Below, one piece after another: positions 25,687-34,632 of a DNA stretch of 64,000 nt. A program made the translations under genes and the position numbers. Below the pieces are notes generated by a model. It ran no database searches, was not told where the DNA came from, and saw nothing but the letters and a program-made list of their open reading frames with translations. Origin of the DNA: Polyangiaceae bacterium (lineage in GTDB: Bacteria; Myxococcota_A; Polyangia; Polyangiales; Polyangiaceae). Numbering within the stretch: position 1 is the stretch's first letter; each line of letters starts with the position of its first letter. The stretch lies in the NCBI GenBank assembly GCA_041389725.1, contig JAWKRG010000003.1:1302001-1366000 (forward strand), written 5' to 3'.

Positions 25687-26274
25687 CGCGGCAAACCACT
25701 CCGCGGCCACGATGCGATAGAGCACGTGGGGCCGGAGTGGGTGATCCGGCGCCAGCGACGGATGCTCAAAGTCCTCATCGGGCTGGTAGCGCAAGCCCAG
25801 CTTCTCCATCACGCGCCGCGACGCCGCGTTCGTGCGGGTGGTGAAAGAGACCACCGCCTCGAGCTGCAGCTCCTGGAAGGCGAACTCGAGCACACGCCGA
25901 GCCCCTTCTGTCGCGAGCCCCAGTCCCCAGTGTTCACTGGCCAAGCGATAGCCGACCTCGACACAAGGAGTGAAAGCTGCCTCGAAGCGCGGCACGGCCA
26001 GCCCGATGAACCCGATGAAGGGTCGGTCCGGCAGGTCCGTGCGCTCGGCCGCCCAAAGCCCGAACCCCCGACGACGCATCTCGTCCTGAATGCGATGCGC
26101 CAAAGCGTCGCTCTGCGCGCGATCCAGAGCGCTGCCAAGAAAGCGCGTCACGCGCGCATCGGCATTCAGGGCAGCAAAAGGTGCATGGTCTTCGGCACGC
26201 CACTGCCGCAGGCAAAGTCGCTCGCTGCGCAGAGTGGGAAGCGCTTCACCGGCACCGCGAAAAACCAGCGTCAA
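25678..26274 (-). CDS. GNAT family N-acetyltransferase (RimJ/RimL type)
   Basis: Cytoplasmic enzyme of about 198 residues using acetyl-CoA to acetylate an amino group. The family features are LRSERLCLRQWRAED at the N-terminus, EVGYRLASEHWGLGLATEGA as the acetyl-CoA loop, and FTTRTNAASRRVMEKLGL near the C-terminus. This matches the RimJ/RimL-like branch that acts on N-termini, but the substrate is unknown. Start taken as TTG 26274, whose TTGA overlaps the stop of the upstream zinc-ribbon gene; the frame also extends to 26364. Confidence 0.88.
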   Translation of the reverse strand: MTLVFRGAGEALPTLRSERLCLRQWRAEDHAPFAALNADARVTRFLGSALDRAQSDALAHRIQDEMRRRGFGLWAAERTDLPDRPFIGFIGLAVPRFEAAFTPCVEVGYRLASEHWGLGLATEGARRVLEFAFQELQLEAVVSFTTRTNAASRRVMEKLGLRYQPDEDFEHPSLAPDHPLRPHVLYRIVAAEWFAARG

Positions 26275-26981
26275 TTGTAGGCCGCAGCGGGACCGGCCAA
26301 CTTGCGCATGCAGTGCACGCAGCGCGTGGCCTGCGGGTGGATGCCGCCGCCGCACAGCGGACACGGCACGCGCGGGATGTCTTCTTCGAGGTGGCTCGAC
26401 GCCCCGGCAACCTGCTCTGCAGCGTCGGGGTTCTCTTCTCTGTCTTCGCTCGGCGCAAGCGCAGGTGTGTCCTCGGCGGCAGCGTGTTCGGACGCGCCAT
26501 CACCAGTGTCTGCGTGGGCCGCTGCAGCGCTCGGGTCCGCCTGCATGGGTTCATCCTGAGCAGTCGGCGGCGGTGCGTCCGGCGTGGTGGCAGGACCCGC
26601 AAACATGCCCTCGAACCCGGTCATGGTCACGACTTCGGCAGCGACGGGCTCGGTGACCGACGGTGGATCCAGGCGCGGCTTTCGAGCTCGGCGCTCGCGC
26701 GAAAGCAGGTCGAGCCGCTCATCGATGTCGATCATCGTCGGCAAGAAGCGGCTCACGACCGCATGAAACACTCCGTTGCCCCACACGATTGCGCCGAGCA
26801 CGAGGACAGCCAACGCAATGAGGCTGAACCCGATGCGGTCATCCGGGCGACGCATGTTGAGTGCGACCAAAACGCCGATCGCTGAGCCGATCATCACCAC
26901 GATGCCAATCGCCCTCACGATAACGCTCGCCGTCGCGAGCCTGCGGGCGTGGCGCAGTCGGTCGTCGTTGGGGTGCGGCAT
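26271..26981 (-). CDS. Membrane protein with C-terminal zinc ribbon
   Basis: Protein of 236 residues. Two hydrophobic helices near the N-terminus (ASVIVRAIGIVVMIGSAIGVL and GFSLIALAVLVLGAIVWG), a short basic helix, a long Ala/Pro/Glu-rich disordered region, then a zinc ribbon with CPLCGG and CVHC. No known family can be named. TAGGCT lies 7 nt before the ATG with no Shine-Dalgarno, so the message may be leaderless. The acetyltransferase follows with overlapping stop and start. Confidence 0.75.
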   Translation of the reverse strand: MPHPNDDRLRHARRLATASVIVRAIGIVVMIGSAIGVLVALNMRRPDDRIGFSLIALAVLVLGAIVWGNGVFHAVVSRFLPTMIDIDERLDLLSRERRARKPRLDPPSVTEPVAAEVVTMTGFEGMFAGPATTPDAPPPTAQDEPMQADPSAAAAHADTGDGASEHAAAEDTPALAPSEDREENPDAAEQVAGASSHLEEDIPRVPCPLCGGGIHPQATRCVHCMRKLAGPAAAYN

Positions 26982-26988
26982 TTTGGGC

Positions 26989-26994
26989 AGCCTA
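26989..26994 (-). promoter_or_regulatory. -10-like TAGGCT (in GATAGGCT) 7 nt before ATG
   Basis: The same GATAGGCT octamer occurs before the genes starting at 27160 and 46760; 43040 has the related TGATAGGCT. No -35 is evident. Confidence 0.35.
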
Positions 26995-27159
26995 TCGCCC
27001 CCGAGCCGGCGCGGACAGCCGCCGCCGACAATGGCGCCGAAGGAATGGGCCTCGAGCGGGCACCTATTCGAGAGCAGGGAAGGCGCTCCGCTTTAACCGA
27101 TGGAAATCATTGCAACTCCACGCGCAAAGCGGACCACGACGCAGCCTGATAGGCTGAAG

Positions 27160-28158
27160 ATGGCCATGCGTCGGCGGAACATGCCCTGGGGGCACCTCCC
27201 CCATGCCGGCTGGTTGGCAGCGAACCTGGTCGCACCCGCTGCTGCGGCCCAAGACTGCAAACCCGCGGTACAGGTCGAAGGCGCAGAGCCCTTGGCAGGA
27301 CAAGTGCGACAGCTCCTGAAGGAAAGCGCCGCGATCTCCGGAGCGAAGGCTGGCTGCGCTGCGGCCCGCGTGACCGTGACGTTGGAGGATGACCTGGTCC
27401 ATGTCGTCCTGCGCAACGCCGTCGATCAGGTGCAAGAGCGACGTGTCTCCTCGGCAGCAACTGCCGCAACGCTGATCGAGTCATGGCTGACCACGAATGC
27501 GCCCGTCGTCGAGGCTCGAAGGGAGCACACAGTGGAGACGGCACATGCGGACATCAATCCCACGCCACCGGAACGGTCCGTCACTCGTGATGGCCCGACT
27601 CCGACGCAAGCGTCACCGCCCTCGAGCGCGGTGGCCCCCGCACGCGCCGGATTCATGCTGGAGTCGTCCGTCGGGAACGATGGATCCCTCTGGGGTGCAG
27701 CAACCTTGTCCGGGTGCATTCGCCTCGGTCCCGTTTGCGCGGGCGGCCTGATTCGCGGTGCCGAGGATACTCGTGTCAATGGCGACGCTCCCCGCTACGA
27801 CTCCGAGCGGCTCTCGGCGGACGTGCTGCTCACGGTGGCGCTGCCGCTGTCGGAAGAGGGCATCGTGGTATCGCCAGGCATCGGTGCGGGTCTCGACTGG
27901 GTCTACATCCAGAGTCGCTTGCCCAGCCGCACCGAACCGGGTGCGGTCGTGGATGACGATACGGGCAGCCCCGCCGTGGAGGCCTTTCTCAACGTCATGC
28001 TACCCATCGCGCAGGGGCTTGCGTTCGACGGGCGTCTGGCACTGCAGGCCGCCCCGCTGACTCACACGGAAGCCTTCTTGGATGAGGGCGTCACGGTCTC
28101 AGGCGCACCCTGGGCGCGCGCGATGGTGGGCTTTGGACTCAGCTACGGTGCACCATGA
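27160..28158 (+). CDS. Exported protein of unknown function in an ECF sigma operon
   Basis: About 332 residues. Signal-peptide-like start (basic MAMRRRN, hydrophobic LAANLVAPAAAAQ), a small N-terminal α/β part (about 20-110), a Pro/Thr spacer, then a Gly-rich β part (from about 175) with alternating hydrophobic strands, compatible with an outer-membrane β-barrel. It precedes and overlaps the sigma factor gene by four bases, so it may be the envelope component whose state the sigma system reports. Start uncertain: ATG 27100, 27160 or 27166; GATAGGCT lies just upstream of 27160. Confidence 0.68.
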   Translation: MAMRRRNMPWGHLPHAGWLAANLVAPAAAAQDCKPAVQVEGAEPLAGQVRQLLKESAAISGAKAGCAAARVTVTLEDDLVHVVLRNAVDQVQERRVSSAATAATLIESWLTTNAPVVEARREHTVETAHADINPTPPERSVTRDGPTPTQASPPSSAVAPARAGFMLESSVGNDGSLWGAATLSGCIRLGPVCAGGLIRGAEDTRVNGDAPRYDSERLSADVLLTVALPLSEEGIVVSPGIGAGLDWVYIQSRLPSRTEPGAVVDDDTGSPAVEAFLNVMLPIAQGLAFDGRLALQAAPLTHTEAFLDEGVTVSGAPWARAMVGFGLSYGAP

Positions 28159-28754
28159 AGCTGGCCAAAGTCCTGCCGCTACGCCGCGTGCGGGGCACCT
28201 CGGAGGCGATGACCGACGAAGCGCTGATTGCGGCGTGCGCCGTGGGCGACGCGGCGGCCTTGGGCGCTCTGTTCGACCGTCATCACACCGCAGTCTACCG
28301 CTTTCTAGCCCGCAGCACGGGCTTGCGCGCTCACGAACTCGATGACGTCGTGCAAGGTACCTTCACCGAGGTGATTCGTGCCGCCAGGGGCTTTCGCGGC
28401 ACTGCCTCCGCGCGTTCGTGGCTGTTCGGCATCGCCCTCAACGTCGGGCGTCACTACGTGCGGGGAGAGACTCGTCGTCGCGCCACACTGGCCAGCGTCG
28501 CCGAGCGCAACGACTCGACCCAAGCCGATCCGTTGGAACGCGCAGAACGCCAGCAGCAACTTCGTCGACTTCAACGCGCGCTGGATCAGCTCAGTGCCGA
28601 ACAGCGCGAGGCGTTCGTGATGTGCGAGCTGGAGCAGGTTCGCGGGGTCGAGGCGGCGCAGGCCCTGGGCGTTCGCGAAGGCACGCTGTATCGGCGTCTG
28701 CACGAGGCCCGCAAGCTGCTGCGACGCGCACTGGAGGGCCCCGGCGATGAGTAG
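28155..28754 (+). CDS. ECF-type RNA polymerase sigma factor
   Basis: Sigma-70 family protein of 199 residues with region 2 (LFDRHHTAVYRFLARSTG, ELDDVVQGTFTEVIRAA, SWLFGIALNVGRHYVR) and region 4 (LDQLSAEQREAFVMCELEQVRGVEAAQALGVREGTLYRRLHEARKLL). It has no region 1.1 or 3, which defines the ECF group. The ATG overlaps the previous stop as ATGA, and its 3' end overlaps the anti-sigma gene by eight bases, a standard arrangement. An in-frame Met at codon 19 (MTDEAL) is an alternative start. Confidence 0.93.
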   Translation: MKLAKVLPLRRVRGTSEAMTDEALIAACAVGDAAALGALFDRHHTAVYRFLARSTGLRAHELDDVVQGTFTEVIRAARGFRGTASARSWLFGIALNVGRHYVRGETRRRATLASVAERNDSTQADPLERAERQQQLRRLQRALDQLSAEQREAFVMCELEQVRGVEAAQALGVREGTLYRRLHEARKLLRRALEGPGDE

Positions 28755-29997
28755 GGAGCTGGGATGTGCCGAGGCACGAGATATCCTGCGCCTGGCGACG
28801 CATGAGCTGAACGACGACCAGCGCGCTCACCTCGAGCACTGCGCCCGCTGCCGCGAGGCCCACGAAGCGAACCGGTCGCTGACGGAACTGGGTCGAGAGC
28901 TCGAGTGGGACGAACCCGATCCCGAAAGGGTGGAGCAACTGCGCACGCGTTTACTCGCGAGGGTTCCCCAGACCGCAGCGCCCGCACCCGCACGGAGCTC
29001 TCGCCGTGGTGCGTTCATGCTGGCAGCAGCGCTGGCCGCAAGCGTCGCCCTTTGGTTCTTCTGGCGCGCGGGTACGCCTGCGCTGCATGCCGTGCACGTG
29101 ACACTCCACCCGGGCACTGGTGCGGTGTTCGAAGACAGCGGCGCCCATGCAGACCGCGTGGTGCATCTGAAGGATGGGTCTCTGCTGACGGTCGTGGAAA
29201 AGCTCGAACCAGGCCAACGCATGCGCGTCGTCACCGAGGACGCCGAAGTAGAGGTGCGAGGAACTTCCTTCGACGTCACGGCGGAACACGACCGGCTGAC
29301 CCGTGTATGGGTGCTTCACGGCATCGTGGAAGTGCGCGTACGCGGTCGCGCGCCGATTCGCCTCGGCCAGGGTGAACGTTGGAGTCTGGAGGCGGAGACC
29401 GCCGCGAACGCTGGCGTGGCTGCCACTGCTAGCGTGGCCGCGAAGAACGCTGACGCTCCGGCCCTCGCGTCGCCAGGCCCTGCTGGCGTGTCCTCGGGCG
29501 CCGCTGGCGCTGCACGGACCTCGGCTGGTGCGTCGCCGCCAGCAACAGCGATCGCCGCAACGCCCGCCCCCCACGCGAGCGAGGCGACGGGTCCCGCCGC
29601 TCCGGCCAATAGCGACGACCCGGCCGAAGCCGCGTTCCGCAAAGGATGGTCGGCGCTCAAAGCTGGCGACAGTGCAGCGGCCGCGCGCGCGTTCGCCGCA
29701 GCGGGGAGCGACAAGGGCAGCTCCGTGCAAGAAGACGCCAGCTTTTGGCAGGCGGTCGCGCTATCGCGAAGTGAGCAGAAGTCCGCAGCGATTGCAGCCT
29801 TCCGCAAGTTCCTCACCGACTACCCCAGCTCTCCGCGACGCGGGGAGGCCTCTGCACTCCTCGGCCAGTTGCTGCTGCAGAGCGGTGAGACCGCCGCGGC
29901 ACGCGAGCGGTTCCTCGACGCGCAGAAGGACCCACGACCGGAAGTGAAGCGAGCGGGGGAAGTCGGTGCGGCAGAGAGTCAATCCACCAAGCGGTGA
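28747..29997 (+). CDS. Membrane anti-sigma factor with FecR domain and TPR-like tail
   Basis: Protein of 416 residues. The N-terminus has the zinc anti-sigma motif His28-x3-Cys32-x2-Cys35 (HLEHCARC) that holds the sigma factor. One membrane helix follows at about 88-106, then a FecR domain in the periplasm (about 115-210, VVHLKDGSLLTVVE, VEVRGTSFDV), an Ala-rich linker, and a C-terminal TPR-like region (about 290-410, AFRKGWSALKAGDSAAAARAF). It should keep the preceding sigma factor inactive until a periplasmic signal arrives. Overlaps the sigma gene by eight bases. Confidence 0.9.
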   Translation: MSRELGCAEARDILRLATHELNDDQRAHLEHCARCREAHEANRSLTELGRELEWDEPDPERVEQLRTRLLARVPQTAAPAPARSSRRGAFMLAAALAASVALWFFWRAGTPALHAVHVTLHPGTGAVFEDSGAHADRVVHLKDGSLLTVVEKLEPGQRMRVVTEDAEVEVRGTSFDVTAEHDRLTRVWVLHGIVEVRVRGRAPIRLGQGERWSLEAETAANAGVAATASVAAKNADAPALASPGPAGVSSGAAGAARTSAGASPPATAIAATPAPHASEATGPAAPANSDDPAEAAFRKGWSALKAGDSAAAARAFAAAGSDKGSSVQEDASFWQAVALSRSEQKSAAIAAFRKFLTDYPSSPRRGEASALLGQLLLQSGETAAARERFLDAQKDPRPEVKRAGEVGAAESQSTKR

Positions 29998-30038
29998 CAC
30001 CGCGCTTCGAGCCAGAGTCATTTGCAGATCGGCTTGCT

Positions 30039-31289
30039 TCAGTCGCAATTCAAACTCGCCTCGAAGTCCTGGCTGCGGAACACCAGCCACGTGACTTCAG
30101 GCGCTGTTCGCAATAGATCGTAGCTGACAGTCGGAATCGTGCGCAGCGTCAAGGTCGCCGCCTCACCCCAGCCCGTAGACCACTCGTCGATCTGCCACTC
30201 TGTATACGCGTCCCCGCCGGGATAGATGGAGTCCTCGAAATCCTGGACCGCGGCCTTGGTGAAGCTGGGCAGACCACTGCCGAGGTTCGCGAAAGTCGTC
30301 GTTCCCGTCACAGACTTCTTCTGCCAGCTGCTCGAAACCAAGCTCATTGCCGCGGACACACATCGAAGCTCCGGCTCGGTGCCTGCGCCCGAAGGGCAGT
30401 ACCATTCGGCCACAGGATCCTGGTCATGGGAGTACTGCATGACCGGCCGATCCTGGGCGTCGAACACGAACGAGACATCGTTGTCTTCCCCGTCGAGGCT
30501 CACTCGGACGATGGAGCCCCAGTGCCCGTGCACGGACAGCTCCGCCGTGTACTCGACGTTGTCTGGCAGAGTGTAGAAATCGCGCATCATCGAGTCGTAG
30601 CGACGAACAGCTCTTGCCACCACGTTGCCCTGATTGCACGCGGTCGCCTTGGTGACCACGGCAGTCTGTTTGATCTGCGGGGGAGTCGTCACCACTTGAC
30701 GCAGCGCGTGTCCGCACGCGCGGGAATAGCGTCCGGTGGGTACGAGTTCGGGTTCCGCGCCACAAGTTGGTGCCGGCGCGCACCCTAGTCCGTCACAGCT
30801 GCCCTCGAGCGCGAAGTCGCCACGAAGAGCCTTCTTGCGCCCTTTGATGATCAACCGGTATTCGCCTTTGTCGAACTCGCCAGCGAGCCTGGACCAGACC
30901 TTTCCGCCGTAGTCGTCGTTCTTTGCGATGTACTTTCCCCACGAAGTTGCGCCGTGCGGACGTCGGTAGAGATACAACACGGTGTCCAGACTCGGCGCCG
31001 TTCCCGCAGCATCCGTGCGGAGTTCCACCTTCGCTGCATCGGTCAGGCGAAAACTCCATGCTTGATAGCGCTCGTCGTCCGAGATTCGACTCGCGGTCTT
31101 CGCACCAAAGTTGAATGCGCCGTTGTCAGTGGGTTTCGTGAACGAATCGAACTTGCCGTCCAGAGGCGTGTCGTCTTCGGCGCCTTCCTTCGCCATGGCG
31201 TCCGCGTCGGGGGCAGAGCCGCATCCGGTCCACCCAAACGAGAAGAGTGCAGTGATGATGAAGGCGATACCGCGCTGTCGTCGTGTCAT
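30039..31289 (-). CDS. Exported lipoprotein of unknown function
   Basis: About 416 residues. Signal peptide with lipobox WTGC, followed by a short acidic stretch. Residues about 45-150 resemble a pre-peptidase/C2-like β-sandwich (AWSFRLTDAAKVELRTDAAG, LDTVLYLYRR, GEYRLIIKG). The remaining part has several Cys and Trp residues but no recognised motif. It follows the TonB-type receptor and EF-hand lipoprotein genes on the same strand, though 174 bases separate it from them. Start may instead be 31313 or 31343. Confidence 0.72.
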   Translation of the reverse strand: MTRRQRGIAFIITALFSFGWTGCGSAPDADAMAKEGAEDDTPLDGKFDSFTKPTDNGAFNFGAKTASRISDDERYQAWSFRLTDAAKVELRTDAAGTAPSLDTVLYLYRRPHGATSWGKYIAKNDDYGGKVWSRLAGEFDKGEYRLIIKGRKKALRGDFALEGSCDGLGCAPAPTCGAEPELVPTGRYSRACGHALRQVVTTPPQIKQTAVVTKATACNQGNVVARAVRRYDSMMRDFYTLPDNVEYTAELSVHGHWGSIVRVSLDGEDNDVSFVFDAQDRPVMQYSHDQDPVAEWYCPSGAGTEPELRCVSAAMSLVSSSWQKKSVTGTTTFANLGSGLPSFTKAAVQDFEDSIYPGGDAYTEWQIDEWSTGWGEAATLTLRTIPTVSYDLLRTAPEVTWLVFRSQDFEASLNCD

Positions 31290-31463
31290 GATGCGGCTAG
31301 GTGCAGATGCCATGCCATGCCGAAACAGGCGCACCAAGCACACGTGCGCATACCTCTGATGGTGTGCTGCACTAGACCGCGGTCAGTCGCCGCATACCAC
31401 TCGCGATTGCAGCAGCTGCAACTGGCAGCTCGGGGTCTACGGCGGGCGCGGCCACTTCCAAGT

Positions 31464-32405
31464 TCAGCGCGGCGCTCGGTCGTTGGGGAACACCTCTAGC
31501 TCGCAGACGCCGTCGTCTTCGTAGCGCACGAGTTTGGGGAACAGGCCGAGGTAGACATAGTCAGCGAGCGTCGCCCAACCGGGCTTGGCATCCGCGAAAC
31601 GGTCCTGCGTCTCGATGTCGCCCAGGGACACGCGCGCTAGCTCGTCCAAGGTGACTTCACCATCTTGGTCCGCGTCGGCAGCTGCAAAGTGCTCGAAACC
31701 GAGCATTGCGTCTTTTGGCTCGAGTTGTTGTTGGAACGGAGCCGAAGCGTGAAACGTGACGCGAGTCGTGGTGGTTTGCTTGGCGACGACGCGAAGGCCT
31801 CCTACCAGCACGCCGTTTTCGTAGTGCTGGCAAACGGAGTAGTCGATGCGATTGCGATACGCCCAGGCGAAGTGCTTGTCAGTTCCACCCTTGGTCGCCG
31901 TGCCGTCGAGCAGCACGCTCAGCCCCCCTTCGGGCACGTAGGCGTCTTTCCCCGGGGTGCGCAGCAGATCGCGATCTGCCGCCGTCACCCCGGCACCCAG
32001 GGCGCTCTCGGCGTTGGGGCTCGACAGCTCGATGTCCAGCTCGCAAAAACCCTGGCAGAACACCGTGTTTATCTTCTGCTGCCCCGGTCGCAAAGCGTCC
32101 AACACCCGCGCGTAGTCGGGGTCGTTGTAGCTGGTGCAGTCGTCCCCTTCAGCGGAGGAGTGCCCCACCGACACGAGCATGCGCTCGAAACGCATGGTCC
32201 AACCGTCGTCGGTGGAGAAGCCTTCCAGGGTCCGTGCCTCGGTTTCTCCCACGACGTTGAGGGTGCCCGGCTCGGGGCGCGTGTCCGTCGGTAGGCAGCT
32301 CGTGATCTGCACACCGGCCACCACCGTCAGAAGCCGTAGCCCGACCCTCCGCCACGGCCGTATGTACATCCACCCTGGGCAAACCCGCGAAGCTCGCTGA
32401 AACAT
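31464..32405 (-). CDS. Lipoprotein with EF-hand-like motif, coupled to a TonB-type receptor
   Basis: Protein of 313 residues. Signal peptide with lipobox ITSC. Residues about 235-250 contain a calcium-type loop, DADQDGEVTLDELARV, matching EF-hand spacing. The rest is β-rich with several Cys. The ATG at 32405 overlaps the receptor stop as TGATG, so the two proteins are probably made together. In such pairs the lipoprotein often captures the ligand at the cell surface for the receptor; that is inference. A TTG one codon upstream is also possible. Confidence 0.8.
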   Translation of the reverse strand: MFQRASRVCPGWMYIRPWRRVGLRLLTVVAGVQITSCLPTDTRPEPGTLNVVGETEARTLEGFSTDDGWTMRFERMLVSVGHSSAEGDDCTSYNDPDYARVLDALRPGQQKINTVFCQGFCELDIELSSPNAESALGAGVTAADRDLLRTPGKDAYVPEGGLSVLLDGTATKGGTDKHFAWAYRNRIDYSVCQHYENGVLVGGLRVVAKQTTTTRVTFHASAPFQQQLEPKDAMLGFEHFAAADADQDGEVTLDELARVSLGDIETQDRFADAKPGWATLADYVYLGLFPKLVRYEDDGVCELEVFPNDRAPR

Positions 32406-34528
32406 CAAAAGCCTCCTTCCAAGCCGAGACTCGGGATGGTGACAGGACCAACTTCTTCATTGCTCCCGGTGGAAGACGCGAAGGTCTCGGTATTCAGCGT
32501 GGCGTTGAGGACTTCCAGCACGCCGGCCATCCAACCTCGCTCGCCAACTCGCCAACGCTTCTCGACACGCAAGTCCACGCGATAGAAGGCGGGGCTGCGG
32601 TCGGGGTGCCGCGGGCGTGGATCGACGATGAGTCCGCTGGTTGGCGTCGTCTTCGGAACGCCGCTGTACACGACCAGCCGCGTTCCACCCCGCCACTTTC
32701 TTCCCAGGTCGTAGGACACCACTCCGTTGGCGACATGGGTACGGTCGAAGGCACTCGGAAAAGTTTCGCGGCCCACGCTGCGCATGGATCGCGACAGGGT
32801 GTAGGAGACGAAGCCTCCCAACCGCTTGGTCAAACGGCGGCGTAGCAGTAGCTCCACGCCGACTGAAGACCCCAAGGCGCGTTGATCCGCGAACAGATCG
32901 AACTCGCCGGATGAAACACTCAACGCGTCCGTCATGTTGAAGAACGCGTTGTGAAACAGGGTGATGCTTCCAGTGAAGTCTTCGGGTAGATCCGCCTCGA
33001 CGCCCGCGCTCGTCTGAAACGCGCGCTGCAGCCCGCCCCGCAGCGTGCCGGGCTTCAACCCCGGAATGGGCACCACGAAAGACGGCGGCTGGTGACTGAT
33101 GCCGTAGGCGTGGACGATGCGAAATGAGTCCGTGACGAAGAAGCGCGCAGCCACGCGCGGGTCCACGCCGATGCTGGCCGCTCCTACCGAGGAGTAAAGA
33201 TCGAGGCGCAAGCCCGGCGACAGTTCCACCTCGGGTGCCACGCGCAGGGTCGCCTCCAAGTAGCCACCGAGGGCCAAGTCCTTGCGTTCGGGAAAGAGCG
33301 CGTTGCGCTTCTGCACTTCGGGGTCGTCAGGGTCGTCGTACTTCAGCTCGGTCGATCCGTAGCTATCTAGAGTCACGTCGGCACCGCCGCGCAGGGCGGA
33401 CTTCTCGTCGAGGGCGTGCACCACCTCCACGCGGCTGCCGAGCATCGTGCTCTTGGCGTTGCGCTGTTGGGCCACTCGCGTCTGTTCCCAACCCCAGGTC
33501 ACCGCTGTGCGCATGCGGCTCGCGCGTCCGAACCAGTGATCGTAGCGCGCGTCCACCCGGTAAAACTCGGAGCCAAACAAGATGTCGAGCACTCCGTTGC
33601 GCGTTTCCCCCAGCAAATCGTAGGACCCAAAGGAAAACACGCTGACGCGATCCCGGGGCGTCACGTCGTAGCTCACGCGCGCTTGGAAGTCGCGATAGTC
33701 GAGGGTCACGTCTTCGGCGACCAAAGACAAGATGGCCGCGCTGTAGGAATAGCGCCCGCCAACCAACGCAGTGCCGCGGCCGTCGGCAAACCCCGTTTCC
33801 ACCATCGCCCCGACGTCGAAGACCCGCAGGTTGCCTTCACCGTGGAGGTCGTTGCGCGGTTCGGTCGTCTCTCCGGTCACGATGCCGCCCGCGAAGCGAC
33901 CGAAGCGCGCCGGATAGCCCCCGGGATGGAGATCGACTTTCTGCACCAGTGCCGGATGCACGATCGACGGCCCGAGACCGATGTGGAACAGATAGGGGAC
34001 GCGAACCCCGTCGAGAAAGTAGCCAACGTTGCCGGGCGGCGCGCCGCGCACGTAGAAGAAGGGCACGCCCGATGCGATGGGCGTCACACCGGGAAGCGCC
34101 TCGATGGCGCGAAAGGGATCCCCGAATGCACCGGGCAGCTGGCGCACCTCGGCCCGCGTGAACGATTTCGCCTCGGGCGGTGGGCGCTCTCCCTCCACGG
34201 TGACTTCGAGCACCCGAGGCGCATTCGGCTCGGCACTCGCAGCGTTTCTGCCCTGGGCGGGTTTGGCGGCTGCCGATTCGGAGGCGCGATCGGCGACGGC
34301 CGGATCGGCGGCGGATACTTCGGCCGAAGCTGGATCGGGTCGGGCTTGCGCGCCGGCAAAAGGTGCATCCGCCCCCTCTCCTTTGGATTGGGCTCGCGCC
34401 AGCGGCGCCAATAGCAGCACCAGCGCGAGCCCTCGAAGCGCCGACGCACAGAAAACCCGCGCCGGGCGGTGTGCCGGGCGGCGCCGTGCATGTCGGCGCC
34501 TCGCTTTGAAGAAATGACGAAGATCCAC
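32405..34528 (-). CDS. TonB-dependent outer-membrane receptor
   Basis: Outer-membrane β-barrel of about 707 residues. A signal peptide (LRGLALVLLLAPLARA) and a long Ala/Pro/Glu-rich extension lead to the plug domain (LPGAFGDPFRAIEALPGVTP, FYVRGAPPGNVGYFLDGVRVP, HPGGYPARFGRFAGG), then a β-barrel ending in an aromatic residue. It imports a ligand that TonB/ExbBD energy releases; the ligand is unknown. GTG 34528 has AGAAGG in front; ATG 34573 is the other possible start. The stop overlaps the EF-hand lipoprotein start. Confidence 0.88.
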   Translation of the reverse strand: MDLRHFFKARRRHARRRPAHRPARVFCASALRGLALVLLLAPLARAQSKGEGADAPFAGAQARPDPASAEVSAADPAVADRASESAAAKPAQGRNAASAEPNAPRVLEVTVEGERPPPEAKSFTRAEVRQLPGAFGDPFRAIEALPGVTPIASGVPFFYVRGAPPGNVGYFLDGVRVPYLFHIGLGPSIVHPALVQKVDLHPGGYPARFGRFAGGIVTGETTEPRNDLHGEGNLRVFDVGAMVETGFADGRGTALVGGRYSYSAAILSLVAEDVTLDYRDFQARVSYDVTPRDRVSVFSFGSYDLLGETRNGVLDILFGSEFYRVDARYDHWFGRASRMRTAVTWGWEQTRVAQQRNAKSTMLGSRVEVVHALDEKSALRGGADVTLDSYGSTELKYDDPDDPEVQKRNALFPERKDLALGGYLEATLRVAPEVELSPGLRLDLYSSVGAASIGVDPRVAARFFVTDSFRIVHAYGISHQPPSFVVPIPGLKPGTLRGGLQRAFQTSAGVEADLPEDFTGSITLFHNAFFNMTDALSVSSGEFDLFADQRALGSSVGVELLLRRRLTKRLGGFVSYTLSRSMRSVGRETFPSAFDRTHVANGVVSYDLGRKWRGGTRLVVYSGVPKTTPTSGLIVDPRPRHPDRSPAFYRVDLRVEKRWRVGERGWMAGVLEVLNATLNTETFASSTGSNEEVGPVTIPSLGLEGGF

Positions 34529-34619
34529 GGGTCCTTCTGCCTCTTGGAGCCGCGGGCTCCGGCAGCTTCCCATGGTGCCCGCCCAGCCGCCTTTCCTTCG
34601 AGGTTTTCTGTGGAAGCGC

Positions 34620-34625
34620 TACGCT
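34620..34625 (+). promoter_or_regulatory. -10-like TACGCT 7 nt before ATG
   Basis: TACGCT fits TANNNT and precedes the flavoenzyme ATG at 34633, with no Shine-Dalgarno between them. Confidence 0.28.
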
Positions 34626-34632
34626 CGGGGCG

